Shown here: piece after piece, positions 43,701-51,726 of the stretch
How the letters are laid out: the number at the start of each line of letters is the position of its first letter
Numbering within the stretch: the first letter of the stretch is position 1
NCBI RefSeq assembly: GCF_964355755.1
Contig: NC_092671.1
Span: forward strand, 26,536,070 to 26,600,069
Direction: 5' to 3'
Source of the DNA: Antedon mediterranea
Taxonomy: Eukaryota; Echinodermata; Crinoidea; Comatulida; Antedonidae
Length of the DNA stretch: 64,000 bases
The notes under the pieces: generated by a model
What the model was told of the DNA's origin: nothing
The model's input: only the letters and a program-made list of their open reading frames with translations
Database searches by the model: none
Translations under genes and position numbers: made by a program

Positions 43701-46700
43701 ACTTTATTTATGGCAAGGAAGGAGCACGTCAGTTGCAGATCGTAAACTAGGTTTAAAACTTTGTCAGTTAATATGGGATCAAGGTTATGATTACTCTGAT
43801 TATGACATCAATCCAATCTTTCCATCCAATCCGGAGAAGTCAAAGAAGGGTAAAAGTCGACCAGATTGGGCATTGTTTGCTAAGGTAAATACAGCCTTTT
43901 TGGATATACTGTCCACTAATTAAAGACACCTTCCCTACGTCTTTTAGATCTATTTAAAGATCACAAACTATATTTAATGTAAAAATAATACTATATGGTC
44001 CTATTGCAGTAAATGGTTAAAAATGTGAAAAATAAGTCGATTCTAATAATTATAGAGGCCCGCTATAAATCCTAAAATGAATTGCGCGCGGATTAATATT
44101 TCTGTTTTTCTTCCGTAATTCACCCACTTTTCGATCAATCGTGAGGCCAAAACAAATGGAAGACACTCCTAACTTTTCAGCGAAAATACCGGGTTTTCCC
44201 CAATTTGTACAAACGGAGTCTGGCAAAAATAGAAAGAGAATTAATGCAGCAACTATACAACGTCAGGCTAGGTATATAGCTAGTGTACGATGTTCGTACG
44301 TTACCGATGTTTACCAGCTAGGTAACTAGGCCTAGACCGTCCACGAGCGGTCAGTCGCCGCGAGCTACTTAGGTAGTGCATTGTTTATTACTTTTTATCA
44401 TAATTTACCATAAAACGTACATTTAAGACAAGGAATGACCTGGCTTTATGTTTTTAAAGTAATATATATTTGTATTATTTTTACAAAATGTCACAAATTG
44501 TAGGGAAGGTGTCTTTAATAACTTAAAATATATAAAAATATACATTACATATCCACTTTAAAGCCAATGAATTTCATGATTGCTTGATTGATTGGCCATA
44601 TAATAAAATCAGAGTGACAGCATTATTGTATTTTTAATTTCAGATTAACGAAAGAATGGAGACGATTTTATTCCAATGTAAATTTGATGATTGGCCAAAT
44701 GATTCGCGAATTATTAGAGTGAAATCACAAGATGATTCGCAAAAGGTAAGGAATGAAATATGTAACCGTATGTAAATTATAGGATCCTTGACATTCTGGT
44801 TAGGTAAAATTTGCTGACCTGTAATCAAAAATGTCACGATCAGAGTGGTGGTTGGGCGATTTCATCTGTAATAATGCATGAGCCGACACATTTCCACAAA
44901 ATATGTCATAACAACAATGGGTCTTTTTACATCTGAGAATTTAGTACTGTACTCAACCATGTAAATCAAATTCCATGCCGCATAGAACATCACATCGCAT
45001 AAAAGTGTTTCTTCATCATAACATTATGACAAATATGAACGTTTTTAATTTTACAGAAAGAACCAATGGCTGAGTTGGTAGCCTGGGATGCTAAGAAGAT
45101 GTTGGCACCTTCACTAGATAAGGGTTACCTTATTCTAGAGGGTACCAATTTAGGGCGAGGAACTGGTAAGGTTTCAATTATCATTTGATTACAGAAAGCA
45201 AACAGTTTGCATGTTGATTTGTTTTTATTTTACTACCATGTGTTATTGTTGTTGTTTGGATTTTGTGTCGAAATTATCAAAACCCTAATCTTTGAGGGAC
45301 CCAGAGACCCTAAAAATCATCATTCACACTTAGACTGAGGGAAGCATTTGACATTCAAACATTCTCCTGTCTAAATGAGTATCAGAAAATTATTTAAATA
45401 TTATTCACTTCAACTAAAATACTCCGATTGGTTCATTAAAGTCCATGCATTGTGCAGCATTTACAAGCATATGTGTTACAATTAATAAGTAATCCTAATA
45501 TTTGAACTTTGGTTTATCATGTCTAATTAAGCAAATGTTACAGGCATGCATTTATAGACTAAAAAGAAAATGTGATTTCCTCAAAAAATATAATAATGTG
45601 TGTGAGATATATATATATTATATAATATTTTTTTAATAAATATAGTTCTAGTTGCTATGGTGGTTTATAGCCATACACTTTTTACAAGAGCTTTTTAATA
45701 CCTAACTAATGTGTGCGATATCTTCTTTGTTGTGTAATATTTAAGGTACGGCCAGTTTGGAACCAGCAAAAGCAGACATTGCAGGTAAATGTATAACACA
45801 ATAATTAACACAGCATAATTCAGAGTATAGTTCCAGAGGTCAGGGTACAATTTTTTGTGGGATTATCCTTAAGCTACACTATCAAACTAGTTTGACAAAA
45901 AAAAGTGTGATGTGCTCAAATATGGTAGTGATATGACATCATATATCGGCACGTTTTTTCACATAAAGTTTGATTGTGTAGAAAGAGACCTCAGATTGCT
46001 TTAACAATGGAATTTACCAAAGTTTTTTTTACCATATTGCCAAACTTAACAGGTGAAATTATACTAAGACATGGAATTATAAGCTGTAAATTAGAGATGT
46101 TCTTTTTATGTAAATTATTGGATTAAAAGGGTAAATGAGATAAAAAAAATATGGAACTTTTATAAATCAAGTTAAAACTGCTTACTAAGGGCAGAGAAAT
46201 TAGAAAGACATTTTTGTTTGTAGTACTGTGGTACACTAAAATGTAAAGGAATAACCAAAAAAAAAAAATACATTGTGATTCAGATTGAAACAATAAAAGA
46301 TTATTGTTATTATTATTATTTGTAAATTTACAACCTATTGCTTATAAAGTAAGTTTTATTATTAATGTACCTATTATTTCATTAAGGTTATTTCGACAAG
46401 TTCCAGTCCCGTGGCAATGAAGTAGTAACGATATCAGTTGCAACATGGCACATCATGGAATTTGAAAGAAGTATTATGCCAAAAGAATGTTTTGGCCAGT
46501 TACATGAGGGCGACACATACGTAGTCCGATGGCAGTACAGAATAGAAAGTACAGGTAAATTTAGAAAAAACATGCTTCTTTTGTTGATTATATCTTTTGC
46601 ATAAAAACAAAAATATACATTAAAATTAACTCTTCCAGGAATGCGTGATCTAAAGGGTAACGTATCAACCAGAGGTATAGGACATGGTAAAGAGAAATGC

Positions 46701-49700
46701 GCATATTTTTTCTGGCAAGGGTCACGAAGTACTATCAATGAACAAGGAGCTTCAGCGCTTATGACAGTGGAACTTGATGATGAACGTGGACCTCAGATCC
46801 GTGTGACGCAGGGAAAGGAACACGCTGCTTTCCTTAATCTTTTCCAAAGCTCGTTAATAATCCATATGGGAAAACGAGAAGAGGAGGAAACAAACACGCA
46901 AGGTATGTAAGATTTTAAAGATATTTACATACTTTAGTTCCATCCTGTATGCTAATAAAAAATAGAGGCCATGATAATTCCATTTCCATGTAACAATACA
47001 AGAACACCTGTTATGGGAATACATTCGGGACACAACAAAAACATGAATATCGGTTAGCTGTAGTGTTAAAACATTACCCCTTGTTTTTACTACTCTGACA
47101 ATAGAGGATCGTATACATAATCATTTAGTTTATGTTGTACTCCAAAATTATGTGATGCATTGCCTTATAGAAAGCTGAAATAACTGACCACACCCAACAT
47201 ATCTATCTTTGTTTTTATTCAGGATCATATCGATTATATATGGCACGGGCAGAAGAGGAAAATGAAGGGTGGTTACTTGAATTACCATGTGTACCTCATT
47301 CTCTACGCTCTCGTTCTTCGTTTGTTCTTTTGAATCTTGAGAAAATCAAACAAGACGAGGCAGAGGTATATGTATGGCATGGAGTCAAATCGTCTGCAAT
47401 AACACGGCAAAATGCAAGGAAATGTGCAAATAAAATGAAAGAAAAGTAAGTACATCAATGTATTGTGATTCCTCGCATCAAATCAATCAATCTGCTAATA
47501 ATAATATTGTTTCTTTATAAACAGCATATTGTAGAATAATAACATACTGTATTATTGATAAAATGTATAAATGATGTTATACATATGTTGTGTTAGTATG
47601 TGTATCTCTTGTATTTTGGGGTATGTAGAAGTAATGAGCCTACCTCATTATAAGCGTTGGTTTACTATCACTCTTATTTGCATTTACAATATCATAAAGG
47701 GAGGTTGAGTAATAAAGTAACATTTTCAGGACATTTGCCACATTTATATTTCCAATGGGTTTATTTAATATTTTCCTTTGTCTTTTCTTTTTTGTTAATT
47801 CTTAGTAATTCTATTTCTTTCAGTTTACCTTTTGAAGCAGGGTTAAATCCACAGTGCAAAGTTAGCATTCAAGAAATGGAAGAAGGAAAAGAACTTAAAA
47901 CTTTCAAAAATATATTAAAGATGGACATAAAGTCATATGATAGTGCAATAGGAGGTATGTGTTTATATCTACAGATTTGGTTCCATTTTATGAAATAGTT
48001 TATATTACTATATGTAAAGGATCTTGAGTTTTGTTTACACTAAACACAAACTTTATGCGATTGTGTTCGAATGGAGGTAAACATTAACGCCCGTATTCTT
48101 AAACCGGACTTTAGTCATAGTTCAAAGTTCGACTTGAAAAAGTCGTAGTTCGAGCTATTACTTCAAATTCGATTAAAAAACGAAGTAGTCGAAGTTTGCA
48201 GTTCGACTTAACGAAGTCGAGCTTTTAGTCGAGTTGCACACGTCTGGGTAACAAAGGCTAAACATTAGCCAATGACAAGAGAGTATTTGAGGAGCAGACG
48301 AAATTTTGCGCATTGATATCACTTTCCATTTTCTTACAAAACTTTTTACGCATCAGGACTATATACATGAAAAATAATTTTAATCGTTAATCATTAGAAC
48401 AAGATCAGTATTAATTTAACAGTGAAGTACTTTTGATTCACAACAAACAAAATTTTCAAAATATATTTAGGAACCATGGCGGTACGGTAACTTTCATATT
48501 TTCTAGGCCTCCAACAAAGTATGATCGCGACGAACCACGCACTTACTAGCGTGACAAGAAAGCGCTAGGCCCCCAAAACATTCCATCGCGTGGTGAATTG
48601 CCGCATCTCTTATTGTCGCTATGGCGTGACGTAGTTCAAGTCGGACTTGCGCGAAGAAAATAATGTAATTTGTATACAGTTGTAAATAAAGATGATTTTC
48701 ATTATTATAACTTATACCAATGTATATTTAATTAAGCTAATATAAATATAGATATTTCATTCTTCAATATCTGGCCAATATAACAACTCAATGACGGTTA
48801 CGTTTTTTATAAACATCGTTTAAAAACCATTTAGTCGACCATTTAGCCTGCCCCCTCCAGGACTAAAAAAATCGATCAAAATCCGTCTCGATTTAGTCGA
48901 GGTTGGCCTGATTTAGTCGGTGATTTAGTTGAAGTTCGGTTTATGAATTAAAATGACGTCATTTTTTAAGTTTTAGCTCGAACTACGACTAAAGTCCGGT
49001 TTAAGAATACGGGCGTAAGACCTGGGTGGGCCTAGTATTTGCATGCAAAATACTGTTAGCTTATGCCACATATAACTGATGCAACCATGGCTACAGACTG
49101 AGTTGCATTGTTCTTAAACAGAGGAATAAAATGTATCAAAAGTTAGCAAATTGTAATACTATTCTATTTCTTTTTTTGTCAGATTCGATGGAGTTTGATT
49201 TTACTCCACGTTGTTTCCATTTAACAAGTACATCAGGAGTATTTAAGGCGAATGAGATCATAAATCCAGCCAGGTCAAGTCAGAATGCGTGTCCGTTTCC
49301 TATTCTGCAATCAGATTTGTACAGTGTCGCTCAACCAGGTAAGCCATGACGGTACATTTCAAGTGTATTCAATTTAATTTTTTTATTCAAAACTTTATCT
49401 ATTGAATCTAATTTTGTTTTTGTACTTTGCAGCACAATTTTTACTGGACAATCATTATGAAGTCTACCTCTGGCAAGGATGGTGGCCGCAGGATACAGAA
49501 GAAGACGGAATTGTGAAAACTGGATCAGCCAAGATGAGATGGGATATTGATAGAAAATGTGCTATGCAAACAGTAATGGAATATTGCAAAGGTAATATTG
49601 GATAATGTAGTCCTTAGCTTGTTCCCCAGGAATGCTGCTAAAATGTGCTAAAATGTAAGACACAACTACAACACAACAAACTTTCATCTACATCTATTGT

Positions 49701-50700
49701 GATCATGCCTGCCTTTCCCATACTTGACTGCCAACCACAGTGAGCATGTAATAGATGTGAATGTCCCTCACAAAATCATTGTTTGCAAAGCCAAGAGAGC
49801 TTAGATTTAAACTATGCTAGAATTTTGAAGACTTCAATGCCCCAATTCTTTGCCTTAATTCATTTTAATATGTGTTATCATATTTCTCTTCTCTTGTTTG
49901 CAGAGAAAAGACCAAGCAATCCACCAAGAGCATTCCTTATACATGCCGGACTAGAGCCTTTAACTTTTACTAACTTATTTCCATATTGGGAGCATAGTTT
50001 AGAGGTCGAAGAAATCAACAAGGAGGTAAGAATCTTTCTGTCAATGAATGCGACGCGACCATACTACAAAATGTATGTCTACACTAGTTACTGGAGGAGC
50101 ACCACATGATGGCTGTAAACATTGTAATTTAGAAAGCTCAAACTAAACTAGAAGGTGCATGGCCTAACTTCTGCCATACTATTCTCTGCCGATTGCCAAA
50201 GTATGCAGTATCAAACTTTAGAAAACACAGAGTAAAAGTGTTAAAATAATCTTTAGCAGCCTTTTTTTATATCTTAATCTGCATTGATTACTAGCTAGCT
50301 GCATTATGGGGGTATTTTTCCATTCGTGTTTGATCCAAAAATGACTGGGGGAAAATATGTACAGAGTGATTGGTTTCACAACATTAGACGCTTTATAAAT
50401 CCAGTATATTATTACAGAAGGGAATAATCTTAACTGTTCTTTTTTTTATCGTTACAGGAGGGAAGATCTGGAGACAAAGCCATTCTTGTAAAAGATGTTC
50501 TAGAAAAGTTAACCAAGTCAAGGTACACACTCGCTGAGCTGAAAGAACGCCCTCTACCAGAAGGTGTTGATCCACTCAAGTTAGAAGTATATTTGTCCGA
50601 TGAAGAGTTTGAGGAGATTTTAAAGATGCCAAAAGATGAGTTTTCACAACTGCCTGCCTGGAAACAAAAGAACTTGAAGAAGAATGTAGGATTGTTTTGA
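7370..50700 (+). CDS. SVIL: Supervillin/archvillin homologue, complete, 26 coding exons
   Basis: Supervillins are membrane-associated scaffolds that bind F-actin, myosin II and signalling proteins at the cell cortex. The coding join is 7370-7732, 15445-16958, 17967-19146, 20653-20780, 31386-31565, 33175-33310, 33930-34146, 36433-36525, 37229-37481, 40159-40331, 40491-40646, 41795-41931, 42333-42480, 42959-43104, 43675-43884, 44644-44745, 45057-45165, 45746-45784, 46387-46554, 46639-46902, 47223-47445, 47824-47954, 49183-49338, 49433-49591, 49904-50025, 50458-50700. All introns are GT-AG and all phases agree, giving 2,249 residues, close to human archvillin (about 2,214). Residues 1-1410 look mostly disordered with supervillin-specific motifs. 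Residues about 1465-2170 hold gelsolin-like repeats with [12 protein letters not shown]-type cores. The villin headpiece is at about 2186-2249. The ATG has A at -3 and G at +4, and an in-frame TGA lies at 7355-7357. Villin or gelsolin is excluded by the long N-terminus and the conserved segment [12 protein letters not shown]. Family identity is very sure; exact N-terminal isoforms are not. Confidence 0.95.
9998..10685. repeat. Fold-back element, copy 2, with near-perfect target duplication
   Basis: Ends GGGTATTGCTAAAC and GTTTAGCAATACCC are exact inverse. Both arms (about 290 bp) repeat the same blocks in opposite order. Flanks gttgagttg (9989-9997) and tttgagttg (10686-10694) agree at 8 of 9 bases. 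Confidence 0.88.
12671..14468. mobile_element. Non-autonomous hAT element with perfect 8-bp target duplication
   Basis: Left end CAGTGGTGGCGCCAG and right end CTGGCGCCACCCCTG are inverse with one mismatch. tttaagta occurs at 12663-12670 and 14469-14476. No transposase frame. GGGGGC/GCCCCC-rich subterminal DNA at both ends. Confidence 0.9.
12734..13640. repeat. Three tandem copies of about 315 bp
   Basis: tcggggaatataa-atacagt starts near 12734, 13051 and 13362. Each copy contains cgttcgcgttcactt, ttgaccgtga-agtacgtcag and tggcggtatccctttgtacg. Confidence 0.88.
14958..14982. repeat. (ATAC)n microsatellite
   Basis: Six or so catacata units between acaaacaaac tracts. Confidence 0.85.
15445..16958 (+). 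CDS. SVIL: SVIL coding exon 2 (residues 122-626), Ser/Lys-rich
   Basis: The acceptor is ttcag|ACAAAA and the donor GC|gtaagt (phase 2). The translation is rich in Ser, Lys, Glu and Arg, with no predicted fold. It contains three full and one partial 30-residue repeats (16048-16362) built on EKKSPE-KKSS. This part has no clear vertebrate counterpart and looks fast-evolving. The last residues, [12 protein letters not shown], read like a conserved phospho-motif. Confidence 0.9.
16048..16362 (+). repeat. In-frame 90-bp tandem repeat in SVIL exon 2
   Basis: Exactly 90-bp period at 16048, 16138, 16228 and 16318 (last copy partial), each encoding a 30-residue unit with EKKSPE-KKSS. A degenerate earlier copy may start near 15958. 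Confidence 0.92.
16959..17966 (+). other. SVIL intron 2
   Basis: AT-rich, no gene or clear repeat seen. Open reading continues upstream of exon 3 to 17884 but the acceptor at 17966 fits the phase. Confidence 0.6.
17967..19146 (+). CDS. SVIL: SVIL coding exon 3 (residues 626-1019), motif-rich
   Basis: The acceptor is ccttgcag|CAAAG and the donor CAG|gtaatt (phase 0). It holds three LS-x-MxLF-type motifs ([31 protein letters not shown]) and two QPVT motifs ([22 protein letters not shown]). All are of the kind seen in the vertebrate supervillin N-terminus. Its 3' third has eight [GS]IL[KR] motifs. Human SVIL has at least one similar site, in SPVRSILKS (from memory). Confidence 0.92.
19147..20652 (+). 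other. SVIL intron 3
   Basis: Holds the 60-bp tandem repeat at 19291-19478; the rest is AT-rich with nothing recognised. Confidence 0.6.
19291..19478. repeat. 60-bp tandem repeat, three copies
   Basis: cattgtgtgcatccttatgt recurs at exactly 60-base steps with gatcttaaccatagaataac. A fourth start (ccattgtacacacagcatcc) is partial. Confidence 0.93.
20653..20780 (+). CDS. SVIL: SVIL coding exon 4 (residues 1020-1062)
   Basis: The acceptor is tgttttag|AGTTCC and the donor GACAG|gtaaga (phase 2). It encodes a short acidic Ser stretch, SSSESEGE, and then a strongly basic segment. The 10.6-kb intron after it is the largest in the gene. Confidence 0.85.
23779..23935. repeat. Small inverted-end repeat
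   Basis: cagtggtgtaac near the left end and gttacgctactgg at the right end are imperfect inverse. A related block in opposite orientation lies at about 27450-27570 (tggcccctggtttagc). Confidence 0.55.
23945..24154 (+). repeat. SINE-like dispersed repeat with poly-T tail
   Basis: gatcggatgggacgtaaagc, gttaaagaactcggtacac and tttcctcagtttccagttaa, ending in a T run at about 24129-24154. An inverse copy is at 26203-26375. Family name not assigned. Confidence 0.65.
25432..25575. repeat. MITE-like element, family A copy 1
   Basis: Perfect ends taagctctgtctacact and agtgtagacagagctta around a 110-bp core with catatttcggcacataacac. Confidence 0.85.
26203..26375 (-). repeat. Second copy of the SINE-like repeat, inverted
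   Basis: On the - strand it reads gttaaagaacttggtacact and tttcctcagtttccggttaa, matching 23945-24150 in reverse orientation about 2.2 kb away. Confidence 0.7.
28177..28460. repeat. MITE-like element with inverted ends
   Basis: Left gggtatgttcagat and gttatgcttttgta; right acaaaagcataactcc and gtctgaacaagccc. Imperfect inverse over about 35 bp. Confidence 0.7.
29577..30255. mobile_element. 679-bp fold-back element with 6-bp target duplication
   Basis: Ends TATGGAACGCCGTTTACGCA and its inverse; arms continue inverse for over 60 bp (aatttcgatgatatgaattt). Inside, each arm is an array of the 14-mer ttttgaatgaaatg or its complement. gataag flanks both sides (29571-29576, 30256-30261). Confidence 0.9.
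31386..31565 (+). CDS. SVIL: SVIL coding exon 5 (residues 1062-1122)
   Basis: The acceptor is ctttag|ATATCG and the donor GAAAG|gtatgg. It carries two more QPV/QPIT copies, [10 protein letters not shown] and [14 protein letters not shown], around a Lys-Pro linker. Confidence 0.9.
31566..33174 (+). other. SVIL intron 5
   Basis: AT-rich; no gene or clear repeat seen. Confidence 0.6.
33175..33310 (+). CDS. SVIL: SVIL coding exon 6 (residues 1122-1167)
   Basis: The acceptor is gtttag|GTTGCA and the donor GAGAG|gtaagt. With the end of exon 5 it encodes [20 protein letters not shown], equivalent to the vertebrate supervillin ERLxLLxxxGExxWxxR motif. Confidence 0.9.
33311..33929 (+). other. SVIL intron 6
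   Basis: AT-rich; nothing recognised. Confidence 0.6.
33930..34146 (+). CDS. SVIL: SVIL coding exon 7 (residues 1168-1240)
   Basis: It encodes a second copy of the preceding motif, [34 protein letters not shown] follows, matching the vertebrate QFTVAGRMVKKG segment. The donor is AGAA|gtgagt (phase 1). Confidence 0.9.
34320..36038. mobile_element. hAT-like element in SVIL intron 7
   Basis: Ends CAGGCCTCGAATTT and AAATTCGAGGCCTG are perfect inverse. ggccttggtgccc-type motifs repeat at the right subterminus, with diverged ones at the left. atatcc occurs on both flanks. An internal direct repeat gacg-acacgcaccctctga occurs near 34900 and 35000. No transposase frame. Confidence 0.82.
36433..36525 (+). 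CDS. SVIL: SVIL coding exon 8 (residues 1240-1271)
   Basis: A short exon encoding a Lys/Glu/Asn-rich linker. The acceptor is ttttcag|CTATT and the donor AAAT|gtaagg. It begins and ends in phase 1 (93 nt), so skipping it would keep the frame. Confidence 0.85.
36763..37167. repeat. Recent tandem duplication, 205-bp step
   Basis: The block from gatatcagccatactgtgcc to cttatgagccaaga appears twice, about 36765-36962 and 36970-37167, with almost no differences beyond a 2-base insertion. Confidence 0.95.
37229..37481 (+). CDS. SVIL: SVIL coding exon 9 (residues 1271-1355)
   Basis: A Ser/Thr-rich start is followed by [11 protein letters not shown], the counterpart of the vertebrate DDDETFAKFY segment. 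It ends LLTEKSGPR. The acceptor is ttacag|TTAAAG and the donor CCAAG|gtatgt. Confidence 0.88.
37540..37651. repeat. MITE-like element, family A copy 2
   Basis: Core catattttggcacataacac and right end agtgtagacagagctta as in 25432-25575; the left end is degraded. Confidence 0.75.
38485..38585. repeat. 24-bp tandem repeat, four copies
   Basis: atttacattactaatgatta followed by act(c/a) repeats four times without gaps. Confidence 0.93.
39172..39521. repeat. Fold-back element, 350 bp
   Basis: Left ggcgctgcatggttgctagc and right gctagcaaccatgcagcgcc are inverse, with tatagagt and actctatt at the outer ends. Arms differ by small indels. Confidence 0.8.
40159..40331 (+). CDS. SVIL: SVIL coding exon 10 (residues 1355-1413)
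   Basis: It encodes [20 protein letters not shown] and then [11 protein letters not shown], among the most diagnostic supervillin blocks just before the gelsolin-like region. The acceptor is ttttcag|GTTAGA and the donor AATA|gtaagt. Confidence 0.93.
40491..40646 (+). CDS. SVIL: SVIL coding exon 11 (residues 1413-1465)
   Basis: It follows a 159-nt intron. It ends [14 protein letters not shown], matching the VPYKRLMLLQIKG entry to the first gelsolin-like repeat. Confidence 0.92.
40647..41794 (+). other. SVIL intron 11
   Basis: AT-rich; no gene or clear repeat seen. Confidence 0.6.
41795..41931 (+). CDS. SVIL: SVIL coding exon 12 (gelsolin-like repeat 1, first part)
   Basis: Encodes [20 protein letters not shown] and then [16 protein letters not shown], the GDxF and W-x-G signatures of a gelsolin-fold segment. 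The acceptor is acttcag|GGAGG and the donor AAAG|gtacag. Confidence 0.95.
42333..42480 (+). CDS. SVIL: SVIL coding exon 13 (gelsolin-like repeat 1, end)
   Basis: Encodes [20 protein letters not shown] and then [13 protein letters not shown], the helix and closing strand of the first segment. Confidence 0.95.
42959..43104 (+). CDS. SVIL: SVIL coding exon 14 (gelsolin-like region)
   Basis: Begins an acidic linker and then [20 protein letters not shown], leading into the second gelsolin-like segment. Donor GAA|gtgagt, phase 0. Confidence 0.94.
43675..43884 (+). CDS. SVIL: SVIL coding exon 15 (gelsolin-like repeat 2)
   Basis: Encodes [20 protein letters not shown], an exact-type gelsolin segment core, and ends [10 protein letters not shown], matching vertebrate RPDWAIFGR. 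Confidence 0.96.
43920..44518. mobile_element. 599-bp MITE with TAA target duplication
   Basis: TTAAAGACACCTTCCCTAC at the left and its inverse at the right, each flanked by TAA (43917-43919, 44519-44521). A 3-bp TAA/TTA duplication is typical of PIF/Harbinger-type insertion; the family is inferred from that alone. Confidence 0.82.
44644..44745 (+). CDS. SVIL: SVIL coding exon 16
   Basis: Encodes [20 protein letters not shown], equivalent to vertebrate NETILFKEKFLDW. It is 102 nt, phase 0 at both ends. Confidence 0.93.
45057..45165 (+). CDS. SVIL: SVIL coding exon 17
   Basis: Encodes [20 protein letters not shown] and [10 protein letters not shown], matching vertebrate GTILDGVNVGRGYG. Donor ACTG|gtaagg, phase 1. 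Confidence 0.93.
45746..45784 (+). CDS. SVIL: SVIL coding exon 18, 39-nt microexon
   Basis: Acceptor atttaag|GTACGG and donor GCAG|gtaaat. It encodes [13 protein letters not shown] and is phase 1 at both ends. Joining exon 17 straight to exon 19 also keeps the frame and gives GRGTGYFDKF, nearer to the vertebrate protein, so this exon may be optional. Confidence 0.7.
45870..45990. repeat. MITE-like element, family A copy 3
   Basis: taagctacactatcaaacta at the left, core caaatatggtagtgatatga, degraded right end gtgtagaaagag; opposite orientation to copy 2. Confidence 0.65.
46387..46554 (+). CDS. SVIL: SVIL coding exon 19 (gelsolin-like repeat)
   Basis: Encodes [20 protein letters not shown] and then [20 protein letters not shown], the W-H-I and G-D-Y-V-V signatures of a gelsolin-fold segment. 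Confidence 0.96.
46639..46902 (+). CDS. SVIL: SVIL coding exon 20 (gelsolin-like repeat)
   Basis: Follows an 84-nt intron. Encodes [20 protein letters not shown] and [20 protein letters not shown], nearly identical to the vertebrate segment. Confidence 0.97.
46903..47823 (+). other. SVIL introns 20 and 21
   Basis: Introns of 320 and 378 nt flanking exon 21; nothing recognised. Confidence 0.6.
47223..47445 (+). CDS. SVIL: SVIL coding exon 21 (gelsolin-like repeat)
   Basis: Encodes [32 protein letters not shown] and [20 protein letters not shown], another complete segment core. Donor AAAA|gtaagt, phase 2. Confidence 0.96.
47824..47954 (+). CDS. SVIL: SVIL coding exon 22
   Basis: Encodes [20 protein letters not shown] and a linker ending SYDSAIG. 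The acceptor is ctttcag|TTTACC. Confidence 0.94.
48087..49016. mobile_element. 930-bp TIR element in SVIL intron 22
   Basis: acgcccgtattcttaaaccg at the left and cggtttaagaatacgggcgt at the right are perfect inverse, and the match extends through gactaaagtc. Many gttcgact/agtcgaac motifs lie inside both ends. A related end lies at 59538-59573. Confidence 0.88.
49183..49338 (+). CDS. SVIL: SVIL coding exon 23 (last gelsolin-like repeat, start)
   Basis: Encodes [20 protein letters not shown] and [13 protein letters not shown], equivalent to vertebrate FNFAPRLFILSSSSG and FLQEDLYSAPQP. Confidence 0.96.
49433..49591 (+). CDS. SVIL: SVIL coding exon 24 (last gelsolin-like repeat)
   Basis: Encodes [20 protein letters not shown] and then [20 protein letters not shown], a hallmark supervillin/villin segment core. 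It follows a 94-nt intron. Confidence 0.97.
49904..50025 (+). CDS. SVIL: SVIL coding exon 25
   Basis: Encodes [20 protein letters not shown], almost identical to the vertebrate block closing the gelsolin-like region. Donor GAG|gtaaga. Confidence 0.97.
50458..50700 (+). CDS. SVIL: SVIL coding exon 26, villin headpiece and stop
   Basis: Encodes a villin headpiece: [20 protein letters not shown], then [20 protein letters not shown] and the terminal [15 protein letters not shown]. The stop TGA is at 50698-50700. Headpieces in villin bind F-actin through the KKxxGLF end. The human supervillin headpiece is reported not to bind F-actin, so binding here is open. Confidence 0.98.
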   Translation, partial: EGRSGDKAILVKDVLEKLTKSRYTLAELKERPLPEGVDPLKLEVYLSDEEFEEILKMPKDEFSQLPAWKQKNLKKNVGLF

Positions 50701-51726
50701 AGATAACATTCTGATAACAAAAACAAGGGGCATTAATAATGTATTTATATGGTGTGAGAGGAAAAACTTTAAAAGGAAAAACATTTTAAAATGTGCAAGA
50801 GATAGAATTGCTTATTCATTATGTTTGCTGTTGTGTTGGAGATATTGAGTTGATGACATCACTGGGGAGGAAGCTTCTTCAGTAGTCTTGCCATTAATAA
50901 GTATTGGTGGTGGTAAATGACAGACACACTCAAACTGTAGTTATAAAAGAATTATTGAAGAAAAACCTCTTGTTAAGAGAATTACTGATAAGGTTAGAAA
51001 GACAACAGAACGAATTGCAAAAAGAATTGAAAAACTGTGTGAACTCTTTGGTAAAAACATGCTTTCCTCTTAAGCTTATGTGAGAGTGTTAACACTTGAA
51101 TATTCTACAAGCTGCATAATTAGATATCAGGCAAATCAAGTAAATGAATAGCTTTGCAACAATCAGAACTTCCATTGGCTTTGTTTCCAGTAGCGTACTT
51201 CAAGAATTGCCAAAAAATATTTTGTCTATATATTTTTGTTGTATTTTCAATTTAATTTATTATTTTACAAAATGTAATGTCTTTTTTAACACTGATTATT
51301 AGAGTTTTTATATAGCTTGGGATAATTTTCATTTAGTTTTATTACAACATGTTAACTGTACTGTGTAGTGTTTGTCTTATTAAGCTGGTCTTAATGCATT
51401 GTTTATTGCTGGTTTTAAAGTGTGTTCACACCAAGCACAGGCAGATATTTCAATGGCAACCATAACAGGTCCAAACATTGTGTGAACAGAGCTTTATACA
51501 GGGGAGGATGTATTCATACTTAAAGGAGAAATACTTAACAACTAAAAACTACATCAACAGTAAATGTGCAGTAATTGGTTAAATCATAGACCTACATCAT
51601 TTAAATGGCTATGAATTTTAGAATATGTGCATTAATAATGTAAAGGCTGTATATATGTTCTCAAGTAAAATATTTGTTAAAAGAAAAAAATTGGCTGAGC
51701 AGCCCTAATTAGGTTATATGCATGAT

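Larger units (their letters stand above)
45166..46386 (+). other. SVIL introns 17 and 18 around the microexon
   Basis: AT-rich, with an (AT)n run near 45608 and family A copy 3 at 45870-45990. Confidence 0.6.
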
